Positions 9,122-17,967 of a DNA stretch of 64,000 nucleotides are shown piece after piece; positions within the stretch are counted from its first letter, which is position 1; each line of letters starts with the position of its first letter. Where the stretch lies: assembly GCF_900699785.1 (NCBI RefSeq), contig NZ_LR535679.1, positions 1,302,001-1,366,000 on the forward strand, in the 5' to 3' direction. This DNA is from Campylobacter showae. GTDB taxonomy: Bacteria > Campylobacterota > Campylobacteria > Campylobacterales > Campylobacteraceae. A program made the position numbers and the translations under genes. A model generated the notes under the pieces. It had not been told where the DNA came from. It saw nothing but the letters and a program-made list of their open reading frames with translations, and did not search any database.

Positions 9122-9279
9122 TATTTTGTTAGCGACCGCGAGCGGCCCAACTGCGGTAAATTTGGCGCTTTGGATTTGGTCAAATTTAACGAGCGCCCGA
9201 GCGTCAATTTAGCTCGTCAAATTTTGCTTTCGCGTCAAATTTGACGCATCGGTCGCAGTCAAATTTAAAAGGAGCGGCT

Positions 9280-10539
9280 ATGAGGCGTTTTTGGACGATA
9301 GCGATTTTTGCGACGATTTGGACGGTGCCGTTATCTGCGGCGGGCGAAATTTGCCTAAAAAAGACGAGCTATAAAACGCAGGACGGCGCCGTGCCGCGCT
9401 ACGAGTACGAATCGAGTCAAATTTACGACGCGAAGACTCGCGTGCTAGAAAAAATCTACGACGAAATCAATGACGACGGCAGGCGCAGGACGAAAAGTAT
9501 TGTCAAATTTGACGAAAGAGGCGAGCGCGAGATAGGCAGCACCGAGTATGATTGGGACTTTAGAGCCGGCAAATGGCGCAAAGCAGGGTTTTCAAAAACA
9601 GAGAGGACAAAGGACGGCGCGTTTGTTTTTATTGATACCCGCGGTCAAAACGGCAAGCTAAATCAAGGTCAAAAAACCGTCGAAAAGCGAACGGGTGCGA
9701 CGGAAATCTCTCAAAATTTCACCCTAAAAAACGGCAAATGGACGCCAAATTATCTAACCAAAAGACTTTATGACGAAAACCACAAAACCGCGCTTATAGC
9801 GACCTTTGAGTGGAGCGCCAAAGCTAAAAAATGGACTCCGTACGAAAAATCTATATACCGCTATAACGGCGACGTTTACGCGAGCTCCGAGGGTTATAAA
9901 TGGCGCGGCAAATGGGTGCCGCAGACAAAGCACGCGGCCTTTACGGCCGCAGACGGAACGCGCACCGAGATAAATTTTACGTGGAGCAAGGACGCGTGGC
10001 AGCCGCAGGAGAGGACGGTGCAAAAAATAGAGCCCGAATTTAGGCGTTTTACCGATCTTAGATGTCGCTGGGACGCCGCAAAGAGCGAGTGGAACGGTTG
10101 CTATAAAAACGTGCGCGAGGAGACCGAGCAAGGTCGGCAAAAATACTCCGCATCGTCGTTTTGGCAGGGGGAGTCGCAGCGCTGGGAGATAGTGTTTGAA
10201 AACGAGCTTAGCTACGACGCGCGCGGTAACTTGATAAAAAATCGCGAGACGTCGGACGGCGAACGGCGCGAGTACGTCTACGTCTACGACGAAGCGGGAA
10301 ATAACGTATCCTCAGCGCTTCGTGAGCCAGATGAGAGCGGCAAATGGCGCGAAACGCAAAAGACGGTAAACGTCTTTGAGCCAGACATCTTGGCGCGCGA
10401 CGTCATGGATCGCGGATTCATCGGCGACTACGTAGCCGCGGGCGAAAACGCGATCAAAAGCAGCAAGCAGTACTTTTTAGACGGCGACGAGTTTAAGTTA
10501 AGCGAGACGCTCGAGTGGTTTTACGGCAAGTGCGACTAA
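9280..10539 (+). CDS. Secreted Trp-rich repeat protein, paralogue 2
   Basis: 419 residues, same architecture as the upstream neighbour: signal peptide (MRRFWTIAIFATIWTVPLSA), then about seven units marked by Trp turns (AGKWRKA, NGKWTPN, AKKWTPY, RGKWVPQ, KDAWQPQ, KSEWNGC, SQRWEIV). The C-terminal segments of the two proteins align well (NKRLETTFDPRILADDVG against QKTVNVFEPDILARDVMD), then KSxKQ and a final WxY/WFY, so this is a tandem duplication that has diverged. ATG 9280 is preceded by AAAAGGAG. Two Cys remain near the repeats (LRCRW, NGCYK), absent in paralogue 1. Function unknown. Confidence 0.85.
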   Translation: MRRFWTIAIFATIWTVPLSAAGEICLKKTSYKTQDGAVPRYEYESSQIYDAKTRVLEKIYDEINDDGRRRTKSIVKFDERGEREIGSTEYDWDFRAGKWRKAGFSKTERTKDGAFVFIDTRGQNGKLNQGQKTVEKRTGATEISQNFTLKNGKWTPNYLTKRLYDENHKTALIATFEWSAKAKKWTPYEKSIYRYNGDVYASSEGYKWRGKWVPQTKHAAFTAADGTRTEINFTWSKDAWQPQERTVQKIEPEFRRFTDLRCRWDAAKSEWNGCYKNVREETEQGRQKYSASSFWQGESQRWEIVFENELSYDARGNLIKNRETSDGERREYVYVYDEAGNNVSSALREPDESGKWRETQKTVNVFEPDILARDVMDRGFIGDYVAAGENAIKSSKQYFLDGDEFKLSETLEWFYGKCD

Positions 10540-10558
10540 GCGGACTAAGCTTGGGGCG

Positions 10559-10570
10559 GTCAAATTTGAC
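10559..10570. repeat. Perfect GTCAAATTTGAC palindrome
   Basis: 12-base perfect palindrome between the second Trp-repeat gene and the next gene. Other exact copies: 5523-5534 and 7113-7124 (inside genes), 9502-9513 (inside gene) and 47032-47043 (intergenic). Many variants with the AAATTT core occur in gaps. Confidence 0.85.
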
Positions 10571-10714
10571 CATGCGCGCCTTTGACTCTGTGCGCCGCGC
10601 CGCTCAAATTTGCGGCTTTTCGCCGTCAAATTTACGCTAAATTTAGCGCCGATAACCGCAAAACGGCGTCAAATTTAGCGCCGCCGCTAGCAAATTTATA
10701 CAAAAAGGAACAAG

Positions 10715-11005
10715 ATGCAAGATATCAAAAAGCTAAGCGAATGCTATGTGCGGACAAAGACGAGTTGCAATGGGCTAAGTTTTGTAGCGCCGCTTTGGGA
10801 GCTCGCAGACGAGGCGAGCGCGCTGGAGGACGGCGAGCAAAAACACAGGTTGCTGTCACAAATATACGCTGACTTGTGTCTATGGCGGCGGGCGGCGGAG
10901 CACTTTGCTAAGATCGCGCCGAAGAATAAAAAAGATATAAAGCACCTGGCGATGCTTCAAGATGCGGCGCGTAAAAACGGCGATAAATACGGCTTTGAGC
11001 GCTAA
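10715..11005 (+). CDS. Small unknown protein
   Basis: 96 residues, helical and charged, ending in RRAAEHFAKIAPKNKKDIKHLAMLQDAARKNGDKYGFER. The segment LCLWRRAAEHFAKIA could be half of a TPR-type hairpin. ATG 10715 follows AAAAAGGAAC at normal spacing. It is the first of a run of small genes with close spacing (16 bases to the next). No family recognised. A longer frame starting at 10582 overlaps it in another phase but runs through repeat-rich intergenic DNA and is not credible. Confidence 0.7.
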   Translation: MQDIKKLSECYVRTKTSCNGLSFVAPLWELADEASALEDGEQKHRLLSQIYADLCLWRRAAEHFAKIAPKNKKDIKHLAMLQDAARKNGDKYGFER

Positions 11006-11020
11006 ATTTAAAGGAAGCTC

Positions 11021-11260
11021 ATGAACGAGCCTTATATCGTTAAAATTTCAGATAGCGACGCAATGATGTTCGGCTGCGAAGCGGACGAGCGGGTGCACGC
11101 ATTCGCGGCCAAATTTGACGGCCTGGAGTACGAAAGCGAGTTTGAGCGGGTCTGCTATTTGCTGGGCACCGACGTTTTTATCGAGGCTGCGAGCGAGGAC
11201 GACGAGACGTTTTTGAGCCTGCGCGAGCGGGACGGCAAGAGGTATTTGCGCGGGCGATGA
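11021..11260 (+). CDS. Small acidic unknown protein
   Basis: 79 residues, strongly acidic (KISDSDAMMFGCEADERVH, then EYESEFERVCYLLG, ending RYLRGR). Ribosome-binding site AAAGGAAG lies 6 bases before the ATG. Its TGA overlaps the ATG of the following frameshifted gene (ATGA), a translational-coupling arrangement, so it likely forms an operon with its neighbours. No family recognised. Confidence 0.7.
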   Translation: MNEPYIVKISDSDAMMFGCEADERVHAFAAKFDGLEYESEFERVCYLLGTDVFIEAASEDDETFLSLRERDGKRYLRGR

Positions 11261-11501
11261 AATTTTACGCGCGGCGAGCTAGAACGAGGAGGGCGGTGCG
11301 GCGTATCTACTCCTTAGCCCGCGACACATCGCCGCAGAGAAGCTGCAAAACGCCTTTTTGGACAAGTCTCCGCAGGAGTTTGCGAGCATTACCGAAAGCC
11401 TCGAAACCAAATACGGCCGTAAAGATCAAATGCTCTACTACGTCGTTTGCTATTTTACGCCTAAGGGCAAAGATAGGATGCGAGCGGACTTTGGCGTTTA
11501 A
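11257..11501 (+). pseudogene. Frameshifted small gene coupled to the upstream gene
   Basis: The ATG at 11257 opens a frame beginning MKFYARRAR, but the rest of that phase is an Arg/Ser-rich translation typical of an out-of-frame read. In another phase, from 11283 to the TAA at 11499-11501, a natural-looking protein appears: NEEGGAAYLLLSPRHIAAEK, later KYGRKDQMLYYVVCYFTPKG. That phase has a stop just before 11283 and no start codon. One missing A in the short A run at 11283-11284 (GAAC for GAAAC) would join both into a single 81-residue protein. Either a recent real frameshift or a base-calling error. Family not recognised. Confidence 0.6.
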
Positions 11502-11550
11502 ATTTGACGCGCGGCGGAGGATGGTTTTTAAATAAAATTTAGGAGAAAAC

Positions 11551-12429
11551 GTGAAAAGTTTGGACGAAATTTTACTCTCTTTCGACGAAAATACGCAAAA
11601 TGTTTTATTTCTAAACGGCAAGGGCGCTAAACACCCGGTCTGGGACGATGCGCAGGAGGTTTTCGCAAAGGCGGTAGAGCAAATTTTAGATAAAAGCCTA
11701 GGGCTGCAAAAGGGCGTGGACTATAGCAAAACGCCTAAATTTTACGGCGCCCAGCCGGTCGCGTTTATCGGCGTGCATGCGCAGATGATCGGGCGAAAAA
11801 GCATAGGGTTTTTGCTCACGCAGCGGCATCTTTTGGTTAAATTTGACGCGTCGGCTACAAATGCCGATGAGGTAGCGGCGGCGTTTAGGCTAGACAAGTA
11901 TCTGCAAAACGAGCTGGAAAATCTCGCGTGGCAAGAGCTGGAAAAATGCGAATTTGAAATCGAGGACGAGATGAAAGCGGCGATGAAAAGAGCGCTAAAA
12001 GCGGTTTTAAACGCTATTTTTGAGGAAGGCGTCCAAAGCGACGAGGCTAAAATTTCCGATAAACTTTTAGAGCTCGGCCTTGGCGAAGCGCTAAAAACGC
12101 CGCTTGACGAGAGTAAATTATTATCTAAATCGCTTGGCATTTTTAAGTCTAGCTCGCCGATTTTTCATAGCTTAGATAGAGCGCTTTTTGGGCTAGGTAA
12201 GCCTTACGGCGTGATACTAGACGAGCGCGGACTCATTAGCCGAGATCTGATGGAAGAGCCTGTTTTTAGCTCGTGGGACGAGATCAGGGGCACGCCCGTA
12301 ACGGTAAAAGAGGGTGAAGAGGACGCCATAATAATCGGCGAAAAAGAGCATAAGATACCTTTTGAGCTAAAAGAGAAAAAGGAAAATTTCGCCGAGTTTT
12401 TAAATTTTACGGCGGCGTTAAAAGCGTAA
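11551..12429 (+). CDS. Unknown cytoplasmic protein
   Basis: 292 residues, GTG start at 11551 with AGGAG 9 bases upstream. No signal peptide, membrane segment or catalytic motif. N-terminus MKSLDEILLSFDENTQNVLF; a long acidic helical centre (~120-165); a C-terminal part with KPYGVILDERGLISRDL, then SSWDEIRGTPVTVKEGEEDAII, which reads like a small beta-rich (PH-like) domain. It lies between the small-gene run and tkt and is transcribed the same way. I do not recognise the family. Confidence 0.8.
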   Translation: MKSLDEILLSFDENTQNVLFLNGKGAKHPVWDDAQEVFAKAVEQILDKSLGLQKGVDYSKTPKFYGAQPVAFIGVHAQMIGRKSIGFLLTQRHLLVKFDASATNADEVAAAFRLDKYLQNELENLAWQELEKCEFEIEDEMKAAMKRALKAVLNAIFEEGVQSDEAKISDKLLELGLGEALKTPLDESKLLSKSLGIFKSSSPIFHSLDRALFGLGKPYGVILDERGLISRDLMEEPVFSSWDEIRGTPVTVKEGEEDAIIIGEKEHKIPFELKEKKENFAEFLNFTAALKA

Positions 12430-12448
12430 AATTTAAGCCGAATTTGCG

Positions 12449-12454
12449 TATAAT
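12449..12454 (+). promoter_or_regulatory. -10 box upstream of tkt
   Basis: TATAAT 23 bases before the tkt ATG, with AAGGAG as ribosome-binding site. Confidence 0.55.
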
Positions 12455-12477
12455 CGCATAAAAACTAAGGAGAAAAA

Positions 12478-14388
12478 ATGCTAAAAAAGATGGCGGATAC
12501 GATAAGGTTTTTATGCGCGGATATGGTGCAGCAGGCAAACAGCGGGCATCCTGGCGCGCCGATGGGGCTAGCCGACGTCATGGTCGTGCTGGCTAAATTT
12601 CTAAATCACAATCCTAAAAATCCAAACTGGCTAAACCGCGACAGGCTCGTATTTAGTGGCGGTCACGCAAGCTCGCTCGTGTATAGCTTTTTGCATCTTA
12701 GCGGCTATGATCTTAGCCTTGATGATCTAAAAAACTTCCGCCAACTAGGCTCTAAAACCCCGGGTCACCCAGAGATCCACACTAAAGGCGTTGAGGTCGC
12801 GACGGGGCCGCTAGGCCAAGGCGTGGCAAATGCGGTGGGCTTTGCTATGGCGGCAAAATACGCGGCTAATCTACTAAACGACCCCCAAAATGCCGTCATC
12901 GATCATAAAATTTACTGCCTTTGCGGCGACGGAGACTTGCAGGAGGGCATCAGCTACGAGGCCTGTGCGGTCGCGGGCAACCTGCACCTAGACAACCTCG
13001 TGCTGATCTACGACTCAAACAACATCACGATCGAGGGCGATACGAGCATCGCTTGGAGCGAGGACGTGAAGGCGAGGTTCGAGGCTCAGGGCTGGGACGT
13101 CGCGCGCATCGACGGCCACGACTACGATCAGATCGAGTTTGCGCTCGAGCAAGCCGCCGAGAAGGAGCGCCCGTATCTCATCATCGCAAACACTCGCATC
13201 GCAAAGGGCGCGGGCGAGCTAGAGGGTAGCCACCACAGCCACGGCGCGCCGCTTGGCGAGGAGATCATAAAGGCCGCTAAAATCGCGGCAGGCTTTGATC
13301 CTGAGCGTAAATTTGCCGTTGACGAGGACGTGCTGATTCGCTTCCGCGCCGCGATAGAAAAGGGCGACCTAGCCGAAGCTCAGTGGAATCAAAAAGTGCA
13401 AAATTTAAGCGATGAGAGTAAAAATCTGCTAAATTCGCTGCTAAATCCTGATTTTAGCAAGATAAATTTCCCTGATTTTAGCGGCAAAAAGCTAGCCACG
13501 CGCGATAGCAACGGCATCATCATGAACGAGATAGCGCGAGCACTGCCCGGCTTTATCGGCGGTAGCGCGGATCTGGCGCCGTCAAACAAAACCGAGCTAA
13601 AAGGCATGGGCGACTTCCCTAACGGACGCAACATCCACTACGGCATCCGCGAGCACGCCATGGCCGCGATAAACAACGCAATCGCCAGATACGGGCTTTT
13701 CTTGCCGTTTAGCGCAACGTTTTTTATATTTAGCGACTATCTAAAGCCCTCAGCGCGTATCGCCTCGCTGATGAGCGTTAGGCACTTTTTTATCTTTACG
13801 CACGACAGTATCGGCGTGGGCGAGGACGGCCCGACGCATCAGCCTATCGAGCAGCTTAGCACGCTTCGCGCGATGCCAAACTTCTACACCTTCCGCCCGG
13901 CCGACGGCAACGAAAACGCGCTTTGCTGGAAGGCGGCGTTAAATTTACGCGCTCCAAGCGCCTTCGTGCTAAGCCGCCAAGGCCTAGCTCCGCTTGAAAA
14001 AGGCGAATTTGGCAGCGTAGAAAACGGCGCGTATCTGCTAAAACGCGCGCAAAACGCCAAAATCACGCTAATAGCTAGCGGCAGCGAGGTGGAGCTTTGC
14101 GTCAAGGCGGCTGAAATTTTAGCTGCTCGCGGTATCGGCGCGAACGTCGTATCCGCGCCGTGCTTTGACCTGCTTTGCGAGCAGCCGCGCGAGTACGTGG
14201 ATAAAATTTTAGATCCGCAAACTAAAATCATCGCCGTCGAAGCCGCAAGCGCGCTGGAGTGGTATAAATTTGCGGGTGAAATTTACTCGATGAAGAGCTT
14301 CGGCGAGAGCGGCAAGGCGGGCGCATTGTTTGAGTACTTCGGCTTCACGCCTGAAAAGATCGCGGAATTTGCGAGCGAACGCGCATGA
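12478..14388 (+). CDS. tkt: Transketolase
   Basis: Thiamine-diphosphate enzyme that moves two-carbon units between sugar phosphates, linking pentose phosphates to central metabolism; it is the main route to ribose and erythrose-4-phosphate in campylobacters. 636 residues, slightly shorter than E. coli Tkt (663). N-terminal TPP domain: NSGHPGAPMG, ATGPLGQG, and the TPP/Mg motif GDGDLQEG. Middle pyrimidine domain: GGSADLAPSNKT, GIREHAMAAINN and THDSIGVGEDGPTHQPIEQL. C-terminal domain ends FGESGKAGALFEYFGFTPE. Starts MLKKMADTIRFLCADMVQQA with AAGGAG upstream. It overlaps the next gene by 4 bases. Confidence 0.97.
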   Translation: MLKKMADTIRFLCADMVQQANSGHPGAPMGLADVMVVLAKFLNHNPKNPNWLNRDRLVFSGGHASSLVYSFLHLSGYDLSLDDLKNFRQLGSKTPGHPEIHTKGVEVATGPLGQGVANAVGFAMAAKYAANLLNDPQNAVIDHKIYCLCGDGDLQEGISYEACAVAGNLHLDNLVLIYDSNNITIEGDTSIAWSEDVKARFEAQGWDVARIDGHDYDQIEFALEQAAEKERPYLIIANTRIAKGAGELEGSHHSHGAPLGEEIIKAAKIAAGFDPERKFAVDEDVLIRFRAAIEKGDLAEAQWNQKVQNLSDESKNLLNSLLNPDFSKINFPDFSGKKLATRDSNGIIMNEIARALPGFIGGSADLAPSNKTELKGMGDFPNGRNIHYGIREHAMAAINNAIARYGLFLPFSATFFIFSDYLKPSARIASLMSVRHFFIFTHDSIGVGEDGPTHQPIEQLSTLRAMPNFYTFRPADGNENALCWKAALNLRAPSAFVLSRQGLAPLEKGEFGSVENGAYLLKRAQNAKITLIASGSEVELCVKAAEILAARGIGANVVSAPCFDLLCEQPREYVDKILDPQTKIIAVEAASALEWYKFAGEIYSMKSFGESGKAGALFEYFGFTPEKIAEFASERA

Positions 14389-14939
14389 AAACGGCGTTAG
14401 TTTTAATCGATATCCAAAACGATTATTTCAAGGGCGGCGCAAACGAACTCGTAGGGCAAGAGGCAGCGGCGAAAAACGCAGCTAAAATTTTAGCTCTTTT
14501 TAGACGGAAAAGTCTGCCTGTTTTTCACGTTCAGCACATTGCGACCCGCGCGGGAGCGACGTTTTTCTTGCCTAATACTCATGGCGCGCAGATTTACGAG
14601 CTAGTCGCCCCGCTACCGCACGAACCCGTCATTGTTAAACACGCTCCGGATAGCTTTTTAGGTACCGAGCTAAGCGATCGGCTAGAGAGACTCGGCGCGG
14701 AGCGAATTTTGGTCTGCGGGTCGATGAGTCATATGTGTATCGATACTACAGTGAGAAGTGCGATGGGGAAGGGGCTTAAAGTAGTTTTGGCTCACGATGC
14801 GTGCGCGACCAAGGATCTGAGCTCTAACGGCGAAAATTTGCCCGCAGTGCTCGTGCATAAGGCGTTTATGGCGGCGATGAGCGGGATCTTTGCCGACGTT
14901 AAAAGTACGGGTGAGGTTTTGGCGGATTTTAGTGAGTAA
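14385..14939 (+). CDS. Isochorismatase-like cysteine hydrolase
   Basis: 184 residues of the cysteine-hydrolase (isochorismatase/nicotinamidase) fold. The catalytic triad is visible: Asp9 (VLIDIQNDYF), Lys85 (IVKHAPDSF) and Cys118 (GSMSHMCIDTTVR). The motif MSHMCxDTT is that of the stand-alone amidohydrolase or putative isochorismatase subgroup; the substrate cannot be told from sequence. The start overlaps the tkt stop by 4 bases (ATGA), so it is translationally coupled to tkt, though no pathway link is evident. Confidence 0.9.
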   Translation: MKTALVLIDIQNDYFKGGANELVGQEAAAKNAAKILALFRRKSLPVFHVQHIATRAGATFFLPNTHGAQIYELVAPLPHEPVIVKHAPDSFLGTELSDRLERLGAERILVCGSMSHMCIDTTVRSAMGKGLKVVLAHDACATKDLSSNGENLPAVLVHKAFMAAMSGIFADVKSTGEVLADFSE

Positions 14940-15499
14940 TTAATCCGAGGTACGCTATTTTTTAAATTTTAGGCTAGCCGTGAAAGAATATTTATGCGGT
15001 CTAGCGTAAATTTATTCGGAAGCTAGGGCGGTTAAGCGAACATGCCGCTTGCGAGATTTTGCTGCCAGAATTTCTCTAAAACGTTCAAATTTAAAACCAA
15101 ACGCTTATCCCCTCCAAAAAAACCGCTCGTGCAAGCGCTAGTCTCTTAAGACCTATATTTACGGCCATTTCACGTAAATTTGCGGTCCATTGAAAATTTA
15201 AGGCGTGATTAAATATGCTACTCCGCGCCGCAAGGAGCGAGAGCGTCTGGTAGTGCCCACGCCCAACTCGGCTTTTTGCATTTATCGCCGCTTCCCGCTC
15301 TTTATATCTTTATATCGTACTACCGCTCGTCTCCGCTAAAACGTAAATTTATCCCGCCCGTTTGCCTTAAAATTTGAGTAAATTTTATGATTTTTCTGCT
15401 AAAATCGCGTCTTTACGACTTTTAAAATTGCGGCGAAAAATCTCAAATCCGCTGCTAAATTTGCGTAAAACGACTAAAATTTTATAATCAAGGTATAAA
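14940..15499. other. Long intergenic gap before uppP, no gene seen
   Basis: 560 bases. I found no credible reading frame, RNA gene or terminator; AAATTT-core motifs recur. A TATAAT at 15483-15488 is only 12 bases from the uppP ATG and probably too close to be its promoter. Confidence 0.55.
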
Positions 15500-16294
15500 A
15501 TGGAGCTTTCGCATATCCTCGTTTTGGCCCTAGTTCAGGGTATTAGCGAGTTTTTACCGATCTCTAGCTCGGCACATCTCGTGCTGGTGCCAAAGCTGCT
15601 TGGCTGGGCAGATCAGGGGCTAGCATTTGACGTAGCCGTTCACGTAGGTACGCTCGCGGCGATACTTTTTTATTTTAAAGACAGACTTGCGGGGCTTATG
15701 CGAGATTTTTTCGCGTCTATCGCGCGGCGCGAGAGGGTCGGCGATAGCACGCTCGTGTGGTCGGTCGGCTTTGCGACAGTGCCGGTGGGGCTTTTTGGTC
15801 TAGCGTTTAACGACGCCATCGAGCAGTACGCTAGAAACGGGCTCGTGATCGCGGCGATGACGATAATTTTCGGTATCGCGCTTTATGTCGCGGACAAAAA
15901 ATCGGGCCTAAAAACCGAATACGAAATGACGATCAAGCTCGCTCTCATCGTGGGTTTAGCGCAGGCGGTTGCGCTGATACCGGGCGTTTCGCGCTCGGGC
16001 GTGACGATGACGGCGGCGCTGATGCTTGGCTTTAGCCACAAAGCAAGCGCGAATTTCTCGTTTTTGCTCTCGATCCCCGTGATCGTGCTAGCAGGCGGGC
16101 TCGAGGCGGTGAAACTGATAAAAACCCCAGACGCGCTAGCTTGGAGCGACCTTGCTATCGGTGCGGCGGTTAGCGGCCTTAGCGCATATCTGTGCGTGCG
16201 GCTGTTTATGGCGCTGATAGCGCGCGCGAGCATGCTACCGTTTGTTATCTACCGTATGATTTTGGGCGTGTTTTTGTTTGCGATGTTTTTATAA
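15500..16294 (+). CDS. uppP: Undecaprenyl-diphosphatase UppP (BacA)
   Basis: Integral membrane phosphatase that regenerates undecaprenyl phosphate, the lipid carrier for peptidoglycan and glycan precursors, and gives bacitracin tolerance. Both family signatures are present: QGISEFLPISSSAHLVLVP near the N-terminus and LIPGVSRSGVTMTAALMLG at ~residues 160-178. The remaining sequence is about eight hydrophobic helices. Length 264 is normal. Starts at ATG 15500 (MELSHILVLALVQGI) with AAGG upstream. It is monocistronic and convergent with the phosphoesterase pair downstream. Confidence 0.96.
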   Translation: MELSHILVLALVQGISEFLPISSSAHLVLVPKLLGWADQGLAFDVAVHVGTLAAILFYFKDRLAGLMRDFFASIARRERVGDSTLVWSVGFATVPVGLFGLAFNDAIEQYARNGLVIAAMTIIFGIALYVADKKSGLKTEYEMTIKLALIVGLAQAVALIPGVSRSGVTMTAALMLGFSHKASANFSFLLSIPVIVLAGGLEAVKLIKTPDALAWSDLAIGAAVSGLSAYLCVRLFMALIARASMLPFVIYRMILGVFLFAMFL

Positions 16295-16303
16295 ATACAG
16301 CCA

Positions 16304-16359
16304 AATTTGGGCTCAAATTTGAGGTTTGCGGCCCAAATTCGCTTTGTAAATTTAAAGCG
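16304..16359. terminator. Paired hairpins between convergent genes
   Basis: First stem AATTTGGGC/GCCCAAATT (16304-16312 with 16331-16339), whose loop contains the perfect palindrome CTCAAATTTGAG. Second stem CGCTTT/AAAGCG (16340-16359) with loop GTAAATTT. They lie between uppP and a convergent gene, so a bidirectional terminator is likely, although U-tracts are weak. Confidence 0.5.
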
Positions 16360-16368
16360 CAAATTTGA

Positions 16369-17031
16369 CTAAGACGGATCAAAATTTAGCTTTTCTAAAA
16401 CCTCTTTTATCCTTGCGCTTCTACTCTCTACGCTATCTTCTTCGCTAAACATCCTATGTTCGCTATATTCAAACGGCGGCAGCTCTTTAACAAAATCATA
16501 AATTTCCTCAAAGCTTAAAATCTTGCCGTGCAGGTCGTAGCCGGCGTTTAGCGCCTTGCCTTTTACGCTTGCGATATTTGCGTGGATATGGCCGTAGAGA
16601 TGGATAGAGCCGTGGTGGCCTGCGTTCCACTCGGATATCGGATAGTGAAAGAGCACGAGGTGAAATTTATCCTGTCCGTGCTGCACGGTGATCTCTTTGT
16701 ATTCGCAAATTTCCTCAAACAGCGCGTTGCCGTCTTGCTTTTTCATGGCTAGCAGCTCGTCTTTATGCTTTTTTATCGCTTCGTCGTGATTGCCTAGTAC
16801 TAGGACGTGCTTGCCGTTTAGCTTGCTAAAGATGGATATACTGGTCTGCATATCCTTGTGAAAGCTTAGATCGCCTATGTTATAGACCGTGTCGCAGGGA
16901 TTTACTTTCTCGTTCCAGAGGCGAATGAGCGCCTTGTCCATCTCCTCTACGCTAGAAAAAGGCCTAAAGCACGGATGAAATTTCATGATATTGCTATGTC
17001 CGAAATGCAAATCGGAGGTAAAATAAATCAT
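16369..17031 (-). CDS. Calcineurin-like metallophosphoesterase
   Basis: 220 residues with the full metallophosphoesterase motif set in order: SDLHFGH (N-terminus), GDLSFH, GNHDE, LFHYPISEW and LYGHIHAN, giving a two-metal active site. This small one-domain type resembles phage- and bacterial-type YfcE/UDP-hydrolase-like phosphoesterases; substrate unknown. Transcribed after a second phosphoesterase whose end overlaps its start by 4 bases, so the two form an operon. No signal peptide. Confidence 0.88.
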   Translation of the reverse strand: MIYFTSDLHFGHSNIMKFHPCFRPFSSVEEMDKALIRLWNEKVNPCDTVYNIGDLSFHKDMQTSISIFSKLNGKHVLVLGNHDEAIKKHKDELLAMKKQDGNALFEEICEYKEITVQHGQDKFHLVLFHYPISEWNAGHHGSIHLYGHIHANIASVKGKALNAGYDLHGKILSFEEIYDFVKELPPFEYSEHRMFSEEDSVESRSARIKEVLEKLNFDPS

Positions 17032-17717
17032 TTTTGCTCCCTTAAATCTACTTCAAATTTCTCGCCGCTTTTTATCTCCATTATCTCTAGCCTTTTAAAA
17101 AATACGGCTCCCACGTCCATAGAAAAGACGTTATTTTCGCGTCTGGTTATCCTATTTTCTTCGCTTGCGACGTGCCCGTGAAATATCCGCTTGCCCGTAT
17201 TATTACTCTCCCAAAAGGGCTCTATACTCCAAAGCACGTAGTCCTCGTCTTGTTCCTCTTCGCTTTTGCCGCCGTCGAAGGCTGCGTGGACGAATATGCT
17301 TTTTCCAGAGCTTACGACGTGGGGCATATCGCTGATAAAATCCTTGAGCCACGAGAGCGCGAAGCTGTTTAAATTTCGCTTGTAGATCGACCTTTTGGTT
17401 TTATCGCCGCCGTTTCTAAGCCAAATTTGATGATCTAGCGCGTCGCCGCCGAAATACCCGTCCATCATCATTTTCTCGTGATTTCCCAGTACGTGGATCA
17501 GCGCGTATCCGTTTCTAATAAGCTCGGCGTACTTTTTATAAAGTCCGATCGTATCCTCGCCGCGGTCGCAGCTGTCGCCTAGGATGATTATCAGATCTTT
17601 TTTGCTCAAATTTATCTTTTTGAGCATCAGGTTAAAAAGCCCGAGACAGCCGTGCAGATCGCCGAATACGAAAATCCGCGCGTAATCATCTTCGTTTATA
17701 TGTTTTATCTTTATCAT
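17028..17717 (-). CDS. PPP-family metallophosphatase (Ser/Thr phosphatase-like)
   Basis: 229 residues. The PPP signatures GDLHGC, ILGDSCDRGED and VLGNHEKMM are intact, and a C-terminal FHGHVA gives the final metal His. This matches the lambda-phosphatase/PrpA/ApaH-like group acting on phosphoproteins or dinucleotide phosphates. GDSCDRG replaces the more common GDYVDRG. It overlaps the downstream phosphoesterase by 4 bases. No other phage or toxin genes lie nearby, so the pair seems a small stand-alone operon. Confidence 0.88.
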   Translation of the reverse strand: MIKIKHINEDDYARIFVFGDLHGCLGLFNLMLKKINLSKKDLIIILGDSCDRGEDTIGLYKKYAELIRNGYALIHVLGNHEKMMMDGYFGGDALDHQIWLRNGGDKTKRSIYKRNLNSFALSWLKDFISDMPHVVSSGKSIFVHAAFDGGKSEEEQDEDYVLWSIEPFWESNNTGKRIFHGHVASEENRITRRENNVFSMDVGAVFFKRLEIMEIKSGEKFEVDLREQK

Positions 17718-17774
17718 TTTTTGTTCTTGATTTTTAAATTTGCGGAAAATTTCGGGTTAAGTTTTATAAGATTA

Positions 17775-17862
17775 TGGCAGATGGGAAGGGATTCGAACCC
17801 TCGAAAGCTTGCACTTTACACGCGTTCCAGGCGTGCTCCTTCAACCGCTCGGACACCCATCT
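17775..17862 (-). tRNA. tRNA-Ser (anticodon GGA)
   Basis: Read on the minus strand: acceptor AGATGGG pairs with CCCATCT before G-CCA; anticodon arm CACGC-CTGGAAC-GCGTG gives GGA; long variable arm typical of class II tRNA-Ser; T-loop TTCGAAT. 88 nt with encoded CCA. Confidence 0.96.
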
Positions 17863-17967
17863 ATGAAGCCTGAATTATAGCTAAAATTTAATAAGCGCAA
17901 ACTTATATTTGAGCTTTAGCATGTTTTGCGGCGGCGTCAAATTTGAGCTCGCATAGCGTTTTAGCGT

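Noticed and set aside
10582..10872. 96-codon plus frame overlapping the gene at 10715
   Set aside because: Runs through repeat-rich intergenic DNA; the alternative phase has the proper ribosome-binding site and composition.
11257..11535. 92-codon Arg/Ser-rich frame
   Set aside because: Its composition is that of an out-of-phase read; a better protein exists in another phase, so I call the locus frameshifted.
15483..15488. TATAAT before uppP
   Set aside because: Only 12 bases from the ATG, leaving almost no leader, so not called as promoter.
16369..17717. Phage or toxin-antitoxin origin for the two phosphoesterase genes
   Set aside because: No phage structural, integrase or partner genes near; both look like ordinary chromosomal genes.
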